A stretch of DNA of 36,364 bases from a bacterium (GTDB taxonomy: Bacteria > Joyebacterota > Joyebacteria > Joyebacterales > Joyebacteraceae). The stretch lies in assembly GCA_025782345.1 (NCBI GenBank), contig JALGZG010000331.1, forward strand, positions 1 to 36,364, written 5' to 3'. The first letter of the stretch is position 1, and the number at the start of each line of letters is the position of its first letter. A program made the translations under genes and the position numbers. The notes beneath the pieces are model-generated. The model did not search any database. It was not told the DNA's origin and was given only the letters and a program-made list of their open reading frames with translations. Positions 7,563 to 16,732 of the stretch are shown here, in pieces.

Positions 7563-8765
7563 CTACCTCCTGTAGTAGTCGACGAGCTTACACACGGCCT
7601 CGATCACATCGTTCACATCACCGTCGCTCATGGACGGGTAGATGGGCAGGGACACCGCGCGCTCGAAGAACTCCTCCGTCACCGGGAAACTGCCGCGTCC
7701 GTAGTCGAGCCGCTTGCCGTAGTAGCCATGGTAGTGGACCGGGATGAAGTGAACGCTGGTTCCTATACCCTCATCCCTCAGGTTCTTGATGAACGAGTCG
7801 CGGTCGATCTTGAGCAGGTCAGGCTCAAGCTGGATCGGGTACAGGTGCCACGCGTGCTTGCACGAGCCGCAGGGCGCCGGCACACTGATCGCATCCTTGG
7901 GCCGAAGTCCGCTGTCAAATGCCCGCGCGATCTCCTCGCGTCTCTCCCTGAACTCGTTGACCTTCTCCATCTGGTGTATGCCAAGGGCAGCCTCGATATC
8001 GGTCATGTTGTACTTGTAGCCGGGTTCTTGAACTTCGTAGAACCACGACCCCCGCTCCGAATAGCGGTTCCACGCGCTGCCGGTCATTCCGTGGAGGCTC
8101 AACACGGTGACCCGCTCGATCAGGTCGGCATTCGGCGAGGTCAGGCTTCCACCCTCTCCGGTGGTGATGCCCTTTGTCACATAGAAGCTGAAAGACGTGG
8201 CGTCCGCGACCGATCCGACCTTACGTCCACCGTAGTCCGCCCCCATCGCGTGGGCGGCATCACCGAGGACCGGGATGCCTCGGGATCGCGCAACCTCCAT
8301 GATCCCGTCGATGTCAACGGGCCTTCCCCCGAAATGCACCGGAACGACGAGCTTCGTGCGTTCCGTGATGGCGGCGGCCACGGTCTCGGGCGTGACGTTC
8401 AGGGTGTCCGGGTCCACGTCGACCAGCACGGGAGTCGCACCCAGGTGGATCGCGCAATTCGGCCCCGCGATGAAGTTGAGCGCCGGGAGAATGACCTCGT
8501 CTCCTTGCCCCACTCCCAGTACTCTCATGCCGAGGTGCAGGCCGGCCGTGCACGAGCTCAGGGCAGCCGCGCGCTCGACGCCGATATAGACCGCGACCAT
8601 TTCCGCGAACCTCTTCGTTTTCGGACCGACGGTCAGCCATCCGGACCTCAGGGTATCGACAACCTCCTCGATCTCTTTCTCGCCGATCGAAGGAAGGGCG
8701 AAAGGCAGAAAGTCCTCCCTGACGGGTTGGCCGCCCTCAACCGCTGGTAGTGCTCTCTTCTTCAT
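7563..8765 (-). CDS. DegT/DnrJ/EryC1/StrS-family PLP-dependent sugar aminotransferase
   Basis: MKKRALPAVEGGQPVREDFLPFALPSIGEKEIEEVVDTLRSGWLTVGPKTKRFAEMVA...CTAGLHLGMRVLGVGQGDEVILPALNFIAGPNCAIHLGATPVLVDVD...GDAAHAMGADYGGRKVGSVADATSFSFYVTKGITTGEGG. Confidence 0.95.
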   Translation of the reverse strand: MKKRALPAVEGGQPVREDFLPFALPSIGEKEIEEVVDTLRSGWLTVGPKTKRFAEMVAVYIGVERAAALSSCTAGLHLGMRVLGVGQGDEVILPALNFIAGPNCAIHLGATPVLVDVDPDTLNVTPETVAAAITERTKLVVPVHFGGRPVDIDGIMEVARSRGIPVLGDAAHAMGADYGGRKVGSVADATSFSFYVTKGITTGEGGSLTSPNADLIERVTVLSLHGMTGSAWNRYSERGSWFYEVQEPGYKYNMTDIEAALGIHQMEKVNEFRERREEIARAFDSGLRPKDAISVPAPCGSCKHAWHLYPIQLEPDLLKIDRDSFIKNLRDEGIGTSVHFIPVHYHGYYGKRLDYGRGSFPVTEEFFERAVSLPIYPSMSDGDVNDVIEAVCKLVDYYRR

Positions 8766-10203
8766 CTCCCTCCTCCGCTGACATGTCTTCGAACAACCCC
8801 CTGAGTGCCCTGACAACGCCTTCACGGTCGCCGCGCGCGGCCAGCTCCTCGAGCAAGTCTGACGTGGACGCGATCTGCGCCGGCGGCGGCGATCCACCGG
8901 ATTTCAGGACCAGAATCTTGTCGTACTCGGTCCTCGACAGTGTCTCCGCGGAGGACCAGAGCTGCTCGTGCAGCTTCTCGCCGGGGCGGAGACCACAGTA
9001 CTCTATAGCTATATCCGTGCCGGGTTCAAGGCCAGAGAGCCTGATGACGTGTTCCGCGAGCTCGGATATCCGGATGGGGTCCCCCATGTCCAGCACGAAG
9101 ATCTCGCCCCCCGCGCCGGCGAAGCCGGCTTCGAGGACCAGCATCGCGGCCTCATGAATGGTCATGAAGTAGCGCGTGACGTCCGGGTGCGTGACCGTAA
9201 CGGGCCCACCGAGCCGCACCTGCTGCTGGAACATGGGTACTACACTGCCGCGACTGCCCAGCACGTTGCCAAAGCGGACGGCAATCAGCTTAGTGCGGCA
9301 TCCCTCTGCCGTCTTCCTCAGCATCGTCAGCTCGGCGAGGCGTTTCGATGCGCCCATCACACCCCTGGGGCGCACGGCCTTGTCGGTCGAGAGCATCACC
9401 AACCGGTCGACCCCGTGCCTGGCGGCGGCCTCGATCAACCTGCGTGTGCCGGTGACGTTGTTCTTGATGGCCTCGTCCGGGTAGAACTCCATGAGATGGA
9501 CGTGTTTGTGCGCCGCCGCATGGAACACCACGTGGGGACGGTATTCGGCGAAGACGCTCTCCAGCGCCACCTCGTCCGCGACGCTCCCGATGACCGGAAC
9601 CCTGTTGACGTCCGGGTGATCCATGGCGAGTTCTCTGTCGATCTCGTAGACGCTGTTCTCGCCCCGCCCCATCAACAGTATGGTCGAGGGTCTGAACCCT
9701 GCGACGAGCCTGGCCAGTTCCGAACCGATAGAGCCGCCCGCGCCGGTGATGAGAACCACTCGACCCTGAATGTACGCGGTCATCTTCTCCACGTCGAGAG
9801 TGACCGTCTCGCGTCCCAGCAGGTCCTCGAGCTTGAGCTCCCGGATCTGGTTGATCTCGACGTCCCCGAGGATTATCTCCCAGACACCCGGGACGATCTT
9901 GAACGAGCGCCCGGTCTCCTCGCACAGTCGGACCACCTCGCGGATGGTGCGGCCCGATGCGGAGGGTATTGCGATGACGACTTCCTGAATATCGAGTTCG
10001 GCAGCGACGACGCTCAGGTCCGCTATGGTGCCGAGCACCGGAGCGCCGGCGATGGTCTGCCCCAGCTTCGCTGGATCGTCATCAAGGAACCCCGCGACGA
10101 CGTAGCCGTGCTCGGGCCGTCTGGCCATTTCGGTCGCGGCCATGCTCCCTGCGGACCCGGCGCCGACCACCAGCGTGCGCACTCTCTTTCCCTGCTTGGT
10201 CAT
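8737..10203 (-). CDS. Nucleotide-sugar 4,6-dehydratase, PglF/WbpM/CapD class, lacking the N-terminal TM helices
   Basis: Two Rossmann regions (TLVVGAGSAGSMAATEM; RVVLITGAGGSIGSELARLVAGFRPSTILLMGRGENSVYEIDREL) and MLSTDKAVRPRGVMGASKRLAEL with Met at the usual SDR Tyr position. Confidence 0.92.
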   Translation of the reverse strand: MTKQGKRVRTLVVGAGSAGSMAATEMARRPEHGYVVAGFLDDDPAKLGQTIAGAPVLGTIADLSVVAAELDIQEVVIAIPSASGRTIREVVRLCEETGRSFKIVPGVWEIILGDVEINQIRELKLEDLLGRETVTLDVEKMTAYIQGRVVLITGAGGSIGSELARLVAGFRPSTILLMGRGENSVYEIDRELAMDHPDVNRVPVIGSVADEVALESVFAEYRPHVVFHAAAHKHVHLMEFYPDEAIKNNVTGTRRLIEAAARHGVDRLVMLSTDKAVRPRGVMGASKRLAELTMLRKTAEGCRTKLIAVRFGNVLGSRGSVVPMFQQQVRLGGPVTVTHPDVTRYFMTIHEAAMLVLEAGFAGAGGEIFVLDMGDPIRISELAEHVIRLSGLEPGTDIAIEYCGLRPGEKLHEQLWSSAETLSRTEYDKILVLKSGGSPPPAQIASTSDLLEELAARGDREGVVRALRGLFEDMSAEEGDEEESTTSG

Positions 10204-10206
10204 CGT

Positions 10207-11559
10207 CTACCTTATGATGGCTACCTTCGTGAAAGCCAGTTCGCCCGTGGGCATCTTTACCCTGATCACGTAGACACCGCTGGGTACCTCGTTCAGGTCG
10301 CTGTCCAGCGAATCCCAGATGTACGGCTCTCGCGTCGCCGGCAGTTTCCGGACGCTCTGCCCCGTGATATCGAATACCTCGACGGTGGAACCCTCCGGTG
10401 CACCCTGGATCTTGATCGACTCCGTCGACTCCCCTTCCTTCCAGGGATTCGGGTACGCGAAAACGTCGCTGTCGGGCCCGAATCCGGACTCGAGCATGTT
10501 CAGGAACGTCTTCTCCGTGCTCAGCTCCTCGGTGACCGCCCACACGGCGCCGTCGGTCCGGTCGACCGCGATCAGCTGGACAAGCTCGTCCCTCAGTCCG
10601 TCGCCCGTTGTGTAGAACCTGGCCAACTCGCCGCTCGAATAGAACATCGCGACGCCCTCATCGGTCGCGGCCCACACGTGGCCCTGCGCGTCCTCGGCAA
10701 GGTCCGTGACCTTGTCCGCGCCCAGGTCGCTGATCACGGTCCACGTCTCGCCGGCCGCGTCGAAGACGGCAATCCCGTTGTTGGCGCCCAGCCACACGCG
10801 TCCGTCACTCGCCGCGAGCACGCAGTGGATCACGTCACTCGGCAGGCCTTCCGTGAGCCCGTAGTGCACGATCGTGTCATCCTCGTACGTGTAGTAGTCT
10901 CCGAAGTCCCAGATATCAACTCCGTGCAGGTAGTAGACGATCCAGAGCCTGCCCAAGTTGTCGATCGCCAACTCCCTGACGTCCCTCGCGAAGAAGCCCG
11001 CGAGCTCGTCGTCCACGTCGTAGGTGAGCCACTCGTCGTCGGTGGTCGTGGATGGGTCACCCTCGATGAGGAGTTCGAGGATGTTATCCTGATTGGCGTT
11101 CTCGTCTCTGATCCCGAACCACATGTTGCCGTTCTCATCCTGGGCCATGGAGAACACGCGTGCGCTCACGAGTTCACTGCCCTGGCTGTAGTACGTCCAC
11201 GTATCGTCGCTCTTGTCCGTGAACGTCCCACCGTCGTTGAGACGGTCGACGGTCTGTGTGCCGTCCTTGGAGGTCCACTTGTCTCCGTCGGAATCAACCA
11301 TGACAGTGTTGCGCCAGCTGTTGCTTCGCAACCCCCCATCGGCTGTCGTGTGCAGGATCCACGTCGACCCGTCGTACGCCAGCAGCCCGTCACCCTCCGT
11401 GGAAAACCAGACCACACCGCCGTCCATCGCGATGTCGGTGACCTTCGGATTCCCCGCGCTCGGTCCGTCCGGCAGCGGCACTTCCTGCCACTCCTGGGCC
11501 CCCGCCGCGAACGGAAGCGTCAGTGCGGCGACCAGTCCCAGCAGCAATGGTAATCTCAT
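10207..11559 (-). CDS. Secreted two-component-regulator-propeller-like beta-propeller protein with C-terminal FlgD-Ig/T9SS-type sorting domain
   Basis: Signal peptide MRLPLLLGLVAALTLPFAAGAQ; repeated propeller motifs (VTDIAMDGGVVWFSTEGDGLLAYDGSTW; SDGRVWLGANNGIAVFDAAGETWTVI; DLAEDAQGHVWAATDEGVAMF); tail FAYPNPWKEGESTESIKIQGAPEGSTVEVFDITGQSVRKL...VPSGVYVIRVKMPTGELAFTKVAIIR. Confidence 0.85.
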   Translation of the reverse strand: MRLPLLLGLVAALTLPFAAGAQEWQEVPLPDGPSAGNPKVTDIAMDGGVVWFSTEGDGLLAYDGSTWILHTTADGGLRSNSWRNTVMVDSDGDKWTSKDGTQTVDRLNDGGTFTDKSDDTWTYYSQGSELVSARVFSMAQDENGNMWFGIRDENANQDNILELLIEGDPSTTTDDEWLTYDVDDELAGFFARDVRELAIDNLGRLWIVYYLHGVDIWDFGDYYTYEDDTIVHYGLTEGLPSDVIHCVLAASDGRVWLGANNGIAVFDAAGETWTVISDLGADKVTDLAEDAQGHVWAATDEGVAMFYSSGELARFYTTGDGLRDELVQLIAVDRTDGAVWAVTEELSTEKTFLNMLESGFGPDSDVFAYPNPWKEGESTESIKIQGAPEGSTVEVFDITGQSVRKLPATREPYIWDSLDSDLNEVPSGVYVIRVKMPTGELAFTKVAIIR

Positions 11560-11598
11560 GGTTGGCTGCTCCTTCACGCGAAACCCGGACAGAGCTCA

Positions 11599-13776
11599 TC
11601 AGCCTCGATGGTCGGTGGACCCGTCCGGTGAACCGGGTTCGACCGACACATCGGCCCACCCCAGAAGACACTGCATGAACCACCTCGTCAAGATCTTGGT
11701 GTCCCCTCCAAGCGACCAGTCCTGCACGTAGTAGGCGTCGAGCGCCTCGAGTTCGTCCGCGGAGCTCTTCCCCTCTGCCGCGGACACCCGGGCAAGACCG
11801 GTGATCCCTGGCCTTGCATCGAATCGCAGTCGTCCCCTCAGACTCAGAGTCGCAGGATCCACCGGAGCAACCGCCTGAGGACCGACGAAGCTCATCTCAC
11901 CCTTGAGCACGTTGATGACCGACGGGAAGACCGAAAACCCGTGACGAAGCGTGAACCTCCTGAGCCCGGACGGCTCGTCGGTGTGGTTGAGGACGTGCAT
12001 ACTGAACGTGTTTCCGCCCAGGCCCGCCCGTCGGACTGACGAGAGGGGTCCCGTTCTTCTGCCGACCAGGGTCGCGGCGGACGTGACGGCGAGAAGCGGC
12101 GCCCAGGCGACAATGAGAAGGGCAGCCCCCACGGCGTCGAGCGCACGTTTGATTCCGGCGCCCGCTCTCAGGAGCGCTTCCCGCTCGAACGCGACAACGG
12201 GAAGGTCAAGAAACTCCTCGACCTTGGCTCGCTGCGTCAGGATGCTGGTCAGCCCGGACACCATCTTGACGTCGACAGCGCTTCTTCTCGCCTTGAGTAG
12301 GAAGTCGGCGATCTTGTCGTGAGAGACCCGCGGGTCCGCGAATATCACCTCCCCGATCCGGTACTTCTCGATGAGCTCGGGCAGGTCCTCCAGGCGTCCG
12401 ATGACCGCGAAGCCCGGCGGTCGCTCCCCCTCGTCGGTCGCAACGAGCCCCGCCAGGTCATAGCCCAGCGCCGAGTGCGCCAGCAGCCTCTCCGCCACTC
12501 TGAGGGAGGTCTCGCCCGTGCCGACCACGGCGGTCCTCGTCAGGTCGAATCGCCCGGCGCGCACCAGCTCATGGAGCTTCCTGAGCCCGATCCGCAGGGC
12601 GACCGTCAACACAACGGCCAGCACGCAGAACGCGCCGACCAGCACACGGGAATAGACAGTGAGCGATGTGAGAAAGGTGCTCGCCATCAGAATGAGCGCG
12701 GCGACGACCGTCGCCCTGAAGACCCTCAGGGTCACGTCCGACGCCCTCTCCCGTTCGACTGAGCTTCGGTACAGCCCGAAGAACGCGTACGAGAACACGA
12801 ATACGAGATTGGCGAAGGCCAGGAACGTCCCGTAGACGGAGATCCCGAACATCGGCTTCTCGAGGAGCCCCTGCAGGCTGGACCTCACGACGTACGCGAG
12901 GCCGAAGCCGCCGTTGATGGCGACGAGGTCGCTTACCAGAAGGACCGAGTTGATGAGAACGCGGCGGTACTTCTTCAATCCGTAGATCGCCTTCCCCCAC
13001 TTCTCGTAGAAGTGGATCATCGATAGCCCATGCGCGATGAGCTGCTTGGAGAGCCCCGGCCGGGCGCTCTCCCGCGCGTGGCGGTGCCGCATAACGGAGT
13101 CGGCGACGTACCAGACCTTCCAGCCGCTCTGCCAGACCCTGTAGCACCAGTCGACGTCTTCGAAGTACAGGAAGAAGCGCTCGTCCATTCCCCCGAAGTC
13201 CGCGAGCGCCGTCCTCCGCACGATCATGCACGCCCCGAGGATCCAGTCCACCTCTCTCGACTCCTCGTGGTCGAAGTCGAGCATCAGGTAGTTCGAGATC
13301 GTGCGGCCGTTCTTCAGGAGCTTCCCGAGCGGCGTCCGTCGAAGCACGAGCGTCCAGAATGTATAGAAGCGCCTGCACGAGTGCTGTAAAGACCCGTCGA
13401 CGTTCAGCAGCTTCGACCCGGCGATTGCGACGTCCGCGTGCGCATCCATGAACGAAACGAGTCGGTCTACCGCGTTCGGGAGCACCACGATGTCAGGGTT
13501 GAGCACCAGGACGTAGCGTGCCCTTGCCTCGGCGATGCCCTGATTGACCGCCGTCGAATACCCGAGGTTCCTGCCGTTGGCTACCAGACGAACCTCGGGA
13601 TGTTCCCGCTTCAGGAACTCCACGGTCCCGTCCGCGGAGGCGTTGTCAACGACCACGATCTCAACACGCGCGCAGACGTCCGTGTCGCGCACCGACACCA
13701 GGCACTCGCCCAGCTCCGGCAGGCTGTTGTAACCGACGATGACAATCGAGAGATCGGGCTCAGGAGACAAGCTCAC
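11599..13776 (-). CDS. Fusion protein: N-terminal GT2, transmembrane region, CoA-binding-like domain and C-terminal polyprenyl phosphoglycosyl transferase (WcaJ/WbaP/PglC-like) domain with altered active-site motif
   Basis: GTG at 13776 overlapping the upstream stop. LSIVIVGYNSLPELGECLVSVRDTDVCARVEIVVVDNASADGTVEFLK (GT2); four or more TM segments; TAVVGTGETSLRVAERLLAHSALGYDLAGLVATDEG; RALDAVGAALLIVAWAPLLAVTSAATLVGRRTGPL...INVLKGEMSFVGPQ...RPGITGLARV...YYVQDWSLGGDTKIL. Confidence 0.88.
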   Translation of the reverse strand: MSLSPEPDLSIVIVGYNSLPELGECLVSVRDTDVCARVEIVVVDNASADGTVEFLKREHPEVRLVANGRNLGYSTAVNQGIAEARARYVLVLNPDIVVLPNAVDRLVSFMDAHADVAIAGSKLLNVDGSLQHSCRRFYTFWTLVLRRTPLGKLLKNGRTISNYLMLDFDHEESREVDWILGACMIVRRTALADFGGMDERFFLYFEDVDWCYRVWQSGWKVWYVADSVMRHRHARESARPGLSKQLIAHGLSMIHFYEKWGKAIYGLKKYRRVLINSVLLVSDLVAINGGFGLAYVVRSSLQGLLEKPMFGISVYGTFLAFANLVFVFSYAFFGLYRSSVERERASDVTLRVFRATVVAALILMASTFLTSLTVYSRVLVGAFCVLAVVLTVALRIGLRKLHELVRAGRFDLTRTAVVGTGETSLRVAERLLAHSALGYDLAGLVATDEGERPPGFAVIGRLEDLPELIEKYRIGEVIFADPRVSHDKIADFLLKARRSAVDVKMVSGLTSILTQRAKVEEFLDLPVVAFEREALLRAGAGIKRALDAVGAALLIVAWAPLLAVTSAATLVGRRTGPLSSVRRAGLGGNTFSMHVLNHTDEPSGLRRFTLRHGFSVFPSVINVLKGEMSFVGPQAVAPVDPATLSLRGRLRFDARPGITGLARVSAAEGKSSADELEALDAYYVQDWSLGGDTKILTRWFMQCLLGWADVSVEPGSPDGSTDHRG

Positions 13777-14486
13777 GGCCTCTTGAGGATTCTCTCGATT
13801 CTCAGGCGCCAGACCAACCACATCGCCTCCCATACGATCCGTCTGGACATCTTCGACGTGCCGGAGTGACGGTCCACAAACACGATGGGGATCTCGACCA
13901 TCGAGAACCCCTTTCTCCAGCTCCTGAAGTTCACCTCGATCTGGAACGAGTACCCGTCGGACCTGATGGTCTCCAGCTCTATCTTGCCCAGGACCTTCCG
14001 GTGGAAGCACTTGAAGCCACCCGTGGAGTCCCGAAGCGGTAGCCCCGTGACGATGTGCGTGTACACATTGGCGAAGTAGCTCAGACACAGCCGCCGGAGC
14101 GGCCAGTTGACCACATTGGCGCCGGTGATGTACCGCGAGCCCAGAACAACGTCGTACTCGCGCGCCTGCTCGACGAGGTTCGGGATCTCGTCGGGGTTAT
14201 GTGAGAAGTCGGCGTCCATCTGGATAACGAGCTCGGCGTCCGTGGTCAGGGCGTGCGTGAAGCCATAGACGTACGCGGAGCCCAGACCCATCTTGCCCGG
14301 CCGGTGCAGCACATGGACGCCCGGGTTCTCGGCCGCGACCGAGTCCGCGTACTCGCCCGTGCCGTCCGGCGAACCGTCGTCGACCACCAGAAGCTCGATA
14401 TCGGGAAGTTGTCCGAGGACGCGCGGAATCAGCTCCTCGAGGTTCGCCCTTTCGTTGTAGGTGGGCACTACCACCATGATCTTCAT
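13773..14486 (-). CDS. Polyprenol monophosphomannose synthase-like GT2 (DPM1 family, no C-terminal TM)
   Basis: MKIMVVVPTYNERANLEELIPRVLGQLPDIELLVVDDGSPDGTGEYADSVA...GSAYVYGFTHALTTDAELVIQMDADFSHNPDEIPNLV...GSRYITGANVVNWPLRRLCLSYFANVY. Confidence 0.95.
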   Translation of the reverse strand: MKIMVVVPTYNERANLEELIPRVLGQLPDIELLVVDDGSPDGTGEYADSVAAENPGVHVLHRPGKMGLGSAYVYGFTHALTTDAELVIQMDADFSHNPDEIPNLVEQAREYDVVLGSRYITGANVVNWPLRRLCLSYFANVYTHIVTGLPLRDSTGGFKCFHRKVLGKIELETIRSDGYSFQIEVNFRSWRKGFSMVEIPIVFVDRHSGTSKMSRRIVWEAMWLVWRLRIERILKRP

Positions 14487-16732
14487 GCAGCGGTTTCCCT
14501 ATTCCGGTCGCCGACGGGCCACGCCAGAAGTCCCACCAGAGCCGCGGCCGCAAGGAGGCTGACGAAGAGCCCGCGCCGCAGGAGGGACGGGACGTACCTC
14601 ATCACTACCGTGTGCTCACCAGGTGTAAGATACACGGATCTCAGAGCGTAGTCGGTTCGATAGATGATCGTCTCAGCGCCGTCAACTGACGCTTCCCAGC
14701 CCGGTGGATAGTATACCTCCGAAAAGACGAGCAGACAAGGCTGGCGGATACTGGCGCGCACACGGATCTCGTACGGTTCGTAGGAGACGAGCTCGGCGGT
14801 GCTCCCCTCGGCGCTGAGCACCGGCCCGGGCAGCTCCTCCATCAGGATCGCGGTCTCCGCGGGGTTGAAGCTGTCGATTCCCAGTTCTGCCAGTACCATC
14901 TTCTCGCGTGACACCTGCTTGACCGAGCCGACCAGAAAGACCCTCGGGAGGGCTGCGAGATTCTCGTGGACCCCGGGCGCCACGGACACGAACGCCTCGT
15001 GATCGAGGTGCTCCGGCCCCACGATGTATCTGACGTTCAGGAGAGCCAGCAGCTTCAGGTTGCCGACCCCCATCTTGCTCATGAGGTCGTCCGTGACCGC
15101 CAGCTTGGCGGGGTGGTAGCCCCCGATCGTCTCGATCCCATGGTACATCCAGGCGTTCGAAGAAAACCCACGGTCGACGGGCGCGATCCTGAACACGCCC
15201 TCCTGTCGCTTCAGGAAGGATATCGCCGGTGTCTCGGGATAGTACGCGTCGAGCGACCTCATCTTCTCCGTATGCATGAACCGCGCGTCGACCACGCCTA
15301 CGTCCCAGACCACCAGCCCGAGGAGCAGCGCGAAGACAAGCAGCCGCTGGAGTTTGCGTGTGCCCGCGACGAAAACGGCCACTCCCGACGCAGCAGCGAA
15401 GGCGAGCAGGATGCCTCCGTCCCGGAACGCCATGGTGGCCGCGCGCGTCCCCAGCTCGCGGAGCGCGGCGGGCGGTGCGCCGACGTGCTTCATCATGAGA
15501 GCGGTGGTCGCCGCGGACCCTATCGCGCCTCTCGACGCCATTACGATGAGTCCCACGATGCCTCCGGCCGCGGCACAGCCGACGGCCCATCGCACCATGC
15601 TCTTCTTACGCCGACCGGTCTCCCCGAGCAGCACCGACGCGCCGTAGCCCGCGAGGGCCGCCAGCGAGAACTGTGCGAGCGTCAGCGACATCGCAGGCAC
15701 CCTGAATCGCCGGAAGCCCGGCAGGACCTCGTAGATGACCCTGTAGACCGGTCCGAGGTGCCGGCCGAACGCCATGAAGATACCGATGGCCACGAGGACC
15801 AGAAGGAAGCCGACGCTCCGGTCCTTCCTGCGGATCACGCCAACCGCGGCCAGACAGAGGACCACGTAGCCCACGTAATGAGAGACCTGCTGGAACGGCA
15901 TGGTTCCCCAGTAGGTCTCGTTCGCCAGACCGAAGAACGACGGGACCAGGAAGGTCAGGAGTTCCTTGGGATGCAGCGACCACATCACCGCGTTCTCGAA
16001 GCCCATCCCGCCCGCCTCCGCGGCGCGAGTCGAGAACTCCGAGTAGCTCATCAGGGGCAGAAGCAGGACGGCGCCCAGCATGGCCGACAGAACGCCCCCG
16101 ATGGCCACTGATCCTGTGCTCGCTCCCAGCGCCTTCCAGGGTTCGCCGGCCCGCCGGCGACTGACGACGTAGTAGATCACGAGGACCAGGACCGCCAGCC
16201 AGGTGTAGTAGCTTATCTGCACGTGGCGCGCGAGGAACTGCAGCCCGCCAACCAGCCCGAGAATCGCGATCCAGCGCCTCTGTGCCGACTCCATCAGCTT
16301 GTGCGCGGCCATCAGGACAAGCGGGAGGTAGGCGGTCGCCAGGATCTTCCCTCCGTGCCCGATCGTCGCGAGGCCTACCAGGTGCGGCGACAGCATGAAC
16401 GCGATGCCGGCGACGACGGCGCCTCCGTGCCCGATCTTCCGGGAGCGCAGGTAGAAGAACGTGCCGAGCGCGGCCAGTTCGTAGTGCAAAAAGAGGAAGA
16501 AGAGCCGGGGCAGCTCGACGCCCGGGATCTTCTCCACCGCGAACTTGAACCAGTAGCTTGGGTAGACGAACGCGCTCCAGCTCATACTGTCGAAGAACGG
16601 CATGCCCGAGAAGATGTAGGGGTTCCACAACGGCAGGTGCCCCGCCGCGATCTGCTTCACCGCGTAGTCCTCGAAGATGGCCGCTCCCGCCAGGACATCG
16701 CCGCCCGTCAGGATCTCACCGAGGAAAACCAC
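14483..16732 (-). CDS. YfhO-family polytopic membrane protein (putative GT-C glycosyltransferase); N-terminus may be frame-disrupted
   Basis: FLGEILTGGDVLAGAAIFEDYAVKQIAAGHLPLWNPYIFSGMPFFDSMSW...; many TM segments; C-terminal FSEVYYPPGWEASVDGAETIIYRTDYALRSVYLTPGEHTVVMRYVPSLLRRGLFVSL, typical YfhO. Confidence 0.88.
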   Translation of the reverse strand: MVFLGEILTGGDVLAGAAIFEDYAVKQIAAGHLPLWNPYIFSGMPFFDSMSWSAFVYPSYWFKFAVEKIPGVELPRLFFLFLHYELAALGTFFYLRSRKIGHGGAVVAGIAFMLSPHLVGLATIGHGGKILATAYLPLVLMAAHKLMESAQRRWIAILGLVGGLQFLARHVQISYYTWLAVLVLVIYYVVSRRRAGEPWKALGASTGSVAIGGVLSAMLGAVLLLPLMSYSEFSTRAAEAGGMGFENAVMWSLHPKELLTFLVPSFFGLANETYWGTMPFQQVSHYVGYVVLCLAAVGVIRRKDRSVGFLLVLVAIGIFMAFGRHLGPVYRVIYEVLPGFRRFRVPAMSLTLAQFSLAALAGYGASVLLGETGRRKKSMVRWAVGCAAAGGIVGLIVMASRGAIGSAATTALMMKHVGAPPAALRELGTRAATMAFRDGGILLAFAAASGVAVFVAGTRKLQRLLVFALLLGLVVWDVGVVDARFMHTEKMRSLDAYYPETPAISFLKRQEGVFRIAPVDRGFSSNAWMYHGIETIGGYHPAKLAVTDDLMSKMGVGNLKLLALLNVRYIVGPEHLDHEAFVSVAPGVHENLAALPRVFLVGSVKQVSREKMVLAELGIDSFNPAETAILMEELPGPVLSAEGSTAELVSYEPYEIRVRASIRQPCLLVFSEVYYPPGWEASVDGAETIIYRTDYALRSVYLTPGEHTVVMRYVPSLLRRGLFVSLLAAAALVGLLAWPVGDRNRETAA

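Noticed and set aside
8968-11553. 861-aa plus-strand ORF and other long plus-strand ORFs (5147-6781, 33469-35199, 28881-30452, 1602-2618)
   Set aside because: They lie antisense to well-supported minus-strand genes, have compositionally odd His/Arg/Asp-rich translations and no recognisable domains; typical shadow ORFs of high-GC DNA.
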